A stretch of 24,214 nt of DNA, taken from assembly GCA_045643825.1 (NCBI GenBank), contig JAZRFV010000029.1, forward strand, positions 1-24,214, in the 5' to 3' direction. Origin of the DNA: Scatosoma sp045643825. GTDB taxonomy: Bacteria > Bacillota > Clostridia > Christensenellales > Borkfalkiaceae. Below the pieces are notes generated by a model that saw only the letters and a list, made by a program, of their open reading frames with translations, had not been told where the DNA came from and searched no databases. This document shows, piece after piece, positions 22,935 to 24,214 of this stretch; positions within the stretch are counted from its first letter, which is position 1, and each line of letters starts with the position of its first letter. A program made the position numbers and the translations under genes.

Positions 22935-24214
22935 ATGAAAAAGAAATTTTTGGCAATGCTTACCCTTTGCTGTATGCTTGGTGGGGCAGGTTGCGATTTT
23001 TCCGCGCTTTTTGGCGGTGGCAACGTAAGCAGCCCTGACAGCGTCCCTACTTCGGAAGCAACGGAGGCACTTCAATTTAAACAATTACTCGGCGCGCAGG
23101 AGCAAAAAACTCTTGCCGTCGGGGAAACCGTTACCTTCACGGTAGATACCGCGCTTGGCGATCAAAACTATATGAAGCTTTTGTATAACTCCAACGTAAA
23201 CCTTTACGGCGAGTTTGTATATTCCGACCTCGCAGATCCCACGAAGGTGGTAGAGGAATGCTTCTATTTAGGCGCGGATGCGACGGAGTTTAAGCAATTT
23301 TTGGACGCATATCGTCCCAACGGTATCGGCTTATTCGAGAAACATTTAAAGAGCATTACGCTTACCAACGTAGACACGAAGCCTGGCGCGCTCACCTTAA
23401 ACGAGGTGGGGGTTGCGGATAGAGATATCCCCGAGGTAGAATGTGAGGTATATTTGCACCGTAACGGCTTAAAAATCGGTGTAGACCTTGCCCTTGGCGG
23501 TTCGATTACCTTTGTTGCTCGTACCGATTTCAACGGCCAAACGGTGGACGAAATTATCACCGCGGACGGTAGAATTAAGTATGGTGTAAATGCGAAAGCG
23601 GAAAGCGGAGCGGAACTTATCACTTCGGAAGCAAACCTCGTTACTATTTACGATCCAGGTCGACAGATTCAGCAATCCTACTACGCCGAGGTTGGCGGTA
23701 CGGATGATAAGGCGACGGGTGAAAACGGTTATCAACGTGGTTTTTGTTTTACCGATTCCTCGGAAGGGGATTGGTGGTCGTATAACCCCGTACAGGCAGG
23801 CGACTGCGCTGACAACCCTGCACAGCTTATCGATTACGAGATTAAGGACAACCAAATCTACGTAAAAGCCCGCCCCTTGGATTGGGGTAAAGGCTACGCA
23901 AACAAGTGGAAGGGGCAGTACGAACGCAAGGCGGAAGAGCTTGGTATCACGGTGGACGATTTAGGTCTTGTAGAAGGCGGCGTTACCTGTCAATCGTATA
24001 TGGAAAACTGGTATACGATCAAGGGTGGAATGCTGTATGTTGACAACAACTTCGTTTGTTGGGAACCTTTTACAGATATGAATAAAATCACCAACCGTAC
24101 CAACGAAATCCCCGCATTTTTCCCCGTACATACCTTGCATACCTTCGTAACGTATGAAGGCGCATCCCCTTGGAGTGGTGAAATTGGCGGTTTGAAGGTA
24201 CATAAAAACCCTCC
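22935..24214 (+). CDS. Paralogous lipoprotein, DPGRQ/YNPVQAGD type (copy 2; 3' end beyond window)
   Basis: An open frame from ATG 22935 to the right edge (426 codons seen, no stop). SD AAGGAG lies 9 nt upstream. The signal peptide ends at lipobox GGAG|C20, followed by DFSALFGGGNVSS. It aligns with copy 1 along its whole visible length: YMKLLYNSNVNLYGEF matches IKMLVNTNVNLVGQF, D240-P-G-R-Q-I-Q-Q-S-Y-Y matches D241-A-G-R-Q, Y283-NPVQAGD matches Y301-NPVQGGD, and S354-YMENWYTIKGG is identical. It differs by a shorter segment after the DPGRQ block and an insert of about 15 residues (KGQYERKAEELGITVDD) before SYMENW. Codon use includes TTA codons, so it is less biased than the binding-protein gene. 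The two look like an old tandem duplication that has diverged, perhaps to bind different parts of one ligand. Confidence 0.8.
   Translation, partial: MKKKFLAMLTLCCMLGGAGCDFSALFGGGNVSSPDSVPTSEATEALQFKQLLGAQEQKTLAVGETVTFTVDTALGDQNYMKLLYNSNVNLYGEFVYSDLADPTKVVEECFYLGADATEFKQFLDAYRPNGIGLFEKHLKSITLTNVDTKPGALTLNEVGVADRDIPEVECEVYLHRNGLKIGVDLALGGSITFVARTDFNGQTVDEIITADGRIKYGVNAKAESGAELITSEANLVTIYDPGRQIQQSYYAEVGGTDDKATGENGYQRGFCFTDSSEGDWWSYNPVQAGDCADNPAQLIDYEIKDNQIYVKARPLDWGKGYANKWKGQYERKAEELGITVDDLGLVEGGVTCQSYMENWYTIKGGMLYVDNNFVCWEPFTDMNKITNRTNEIPAFFPVHTLHTFVTYEGASPWSGEIGGLKVHKNP

Noticed and set aside
1..24214. tRNA, rRNA, CRISPR arrays, insertion sequences, phage genes
   Set aside because: On reading I saw no tRNA-like cloverleaf, rRNA segment, regular repeat-spacer array, transposase or integrase pattern. 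A covariance-model scan was not possible here.

Overview
The window comes from a Gram-positive-type bacterium, most likely an anaerobic, gut-associated member of Bacillota class Clostridia. The signs are many lipoproteins with Gram-positive-style lipobox signals, a PrsA-like foldase next to mfd, AGGAGG-type ribosome binding sites, textbook sigma-A promoters (TTGACA/17/TATAAT), compact intrinsic terminators and a CUT1-type sugar importer without its own ATPase. The order (perhaps Christensenellales-like) is a guess from protein style and was not tested.

Region 1 (1-9580) is housekeeping and transport. It starts inside mfd (transcription-repair coupling factor; the 5' part lies outside the window). 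A PrsA/SurA-like foldase lipoprotein follows with its own promoter and terminator, then a MATE efflux protein, a YfcC-type carboxylate/amino-acid transporter, a convergent small PH-domain-like membrane protein that shares a bidirectional terminator, and a second MATE protein. Nearly every unit has a recognisable promoter and terminator.

Region 2 (9580-10002) is a non-coding control region. It has a second terminator-like hairpin, a possible 12-codon mini-ORF, an extended -10 promoter and a tandem 11-bp direct repeat just downstream of it.

Region 3 (10003 to the right edge) is one long collinear operon, with gaps from 66 nt down to a 4-nt overlap. In order it holds a sugar-type ABC substrate-binding lipoprotein; a permease carrying an extra extracytoplasmic domain of about 440 residues at its N-terminus; a second permease; one ORF joining an AraC-type regulator to a Gfo/Idh/MocA oxidoreductase; a large lipoprotein with InlB-type repeats and beta-sandwich-like modules; a secreted SGNH/GDSL hydrolase with a C-terminal GCSGS-TM-KKKK tail; and two tandem paralogous lipoproteins of a family I cannot name (the second runs off the edge). 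No ATPase gene and no recognisable glycoside hydrolase is present.

The simplest reading is a surface glycan or glycoside capture, de-esterification, import and oxidation locus. Lipoproteins bind or process the ligand, the SGNH enzyme removes ester groups, the ABC importer (probably energised by a shared MsmK/MsiK-type ATPase encoded elsewhere) takes up the product, the AraC half senses it and the oxidoreductase half processes it. The most unusual parts are the AraC-oxidoreductase fusion, whose junction coincides with a sharp break in codon use and an internal ribosome binding site; the sensor-like domain on the permease; and the unnamed lipoprotein pair.
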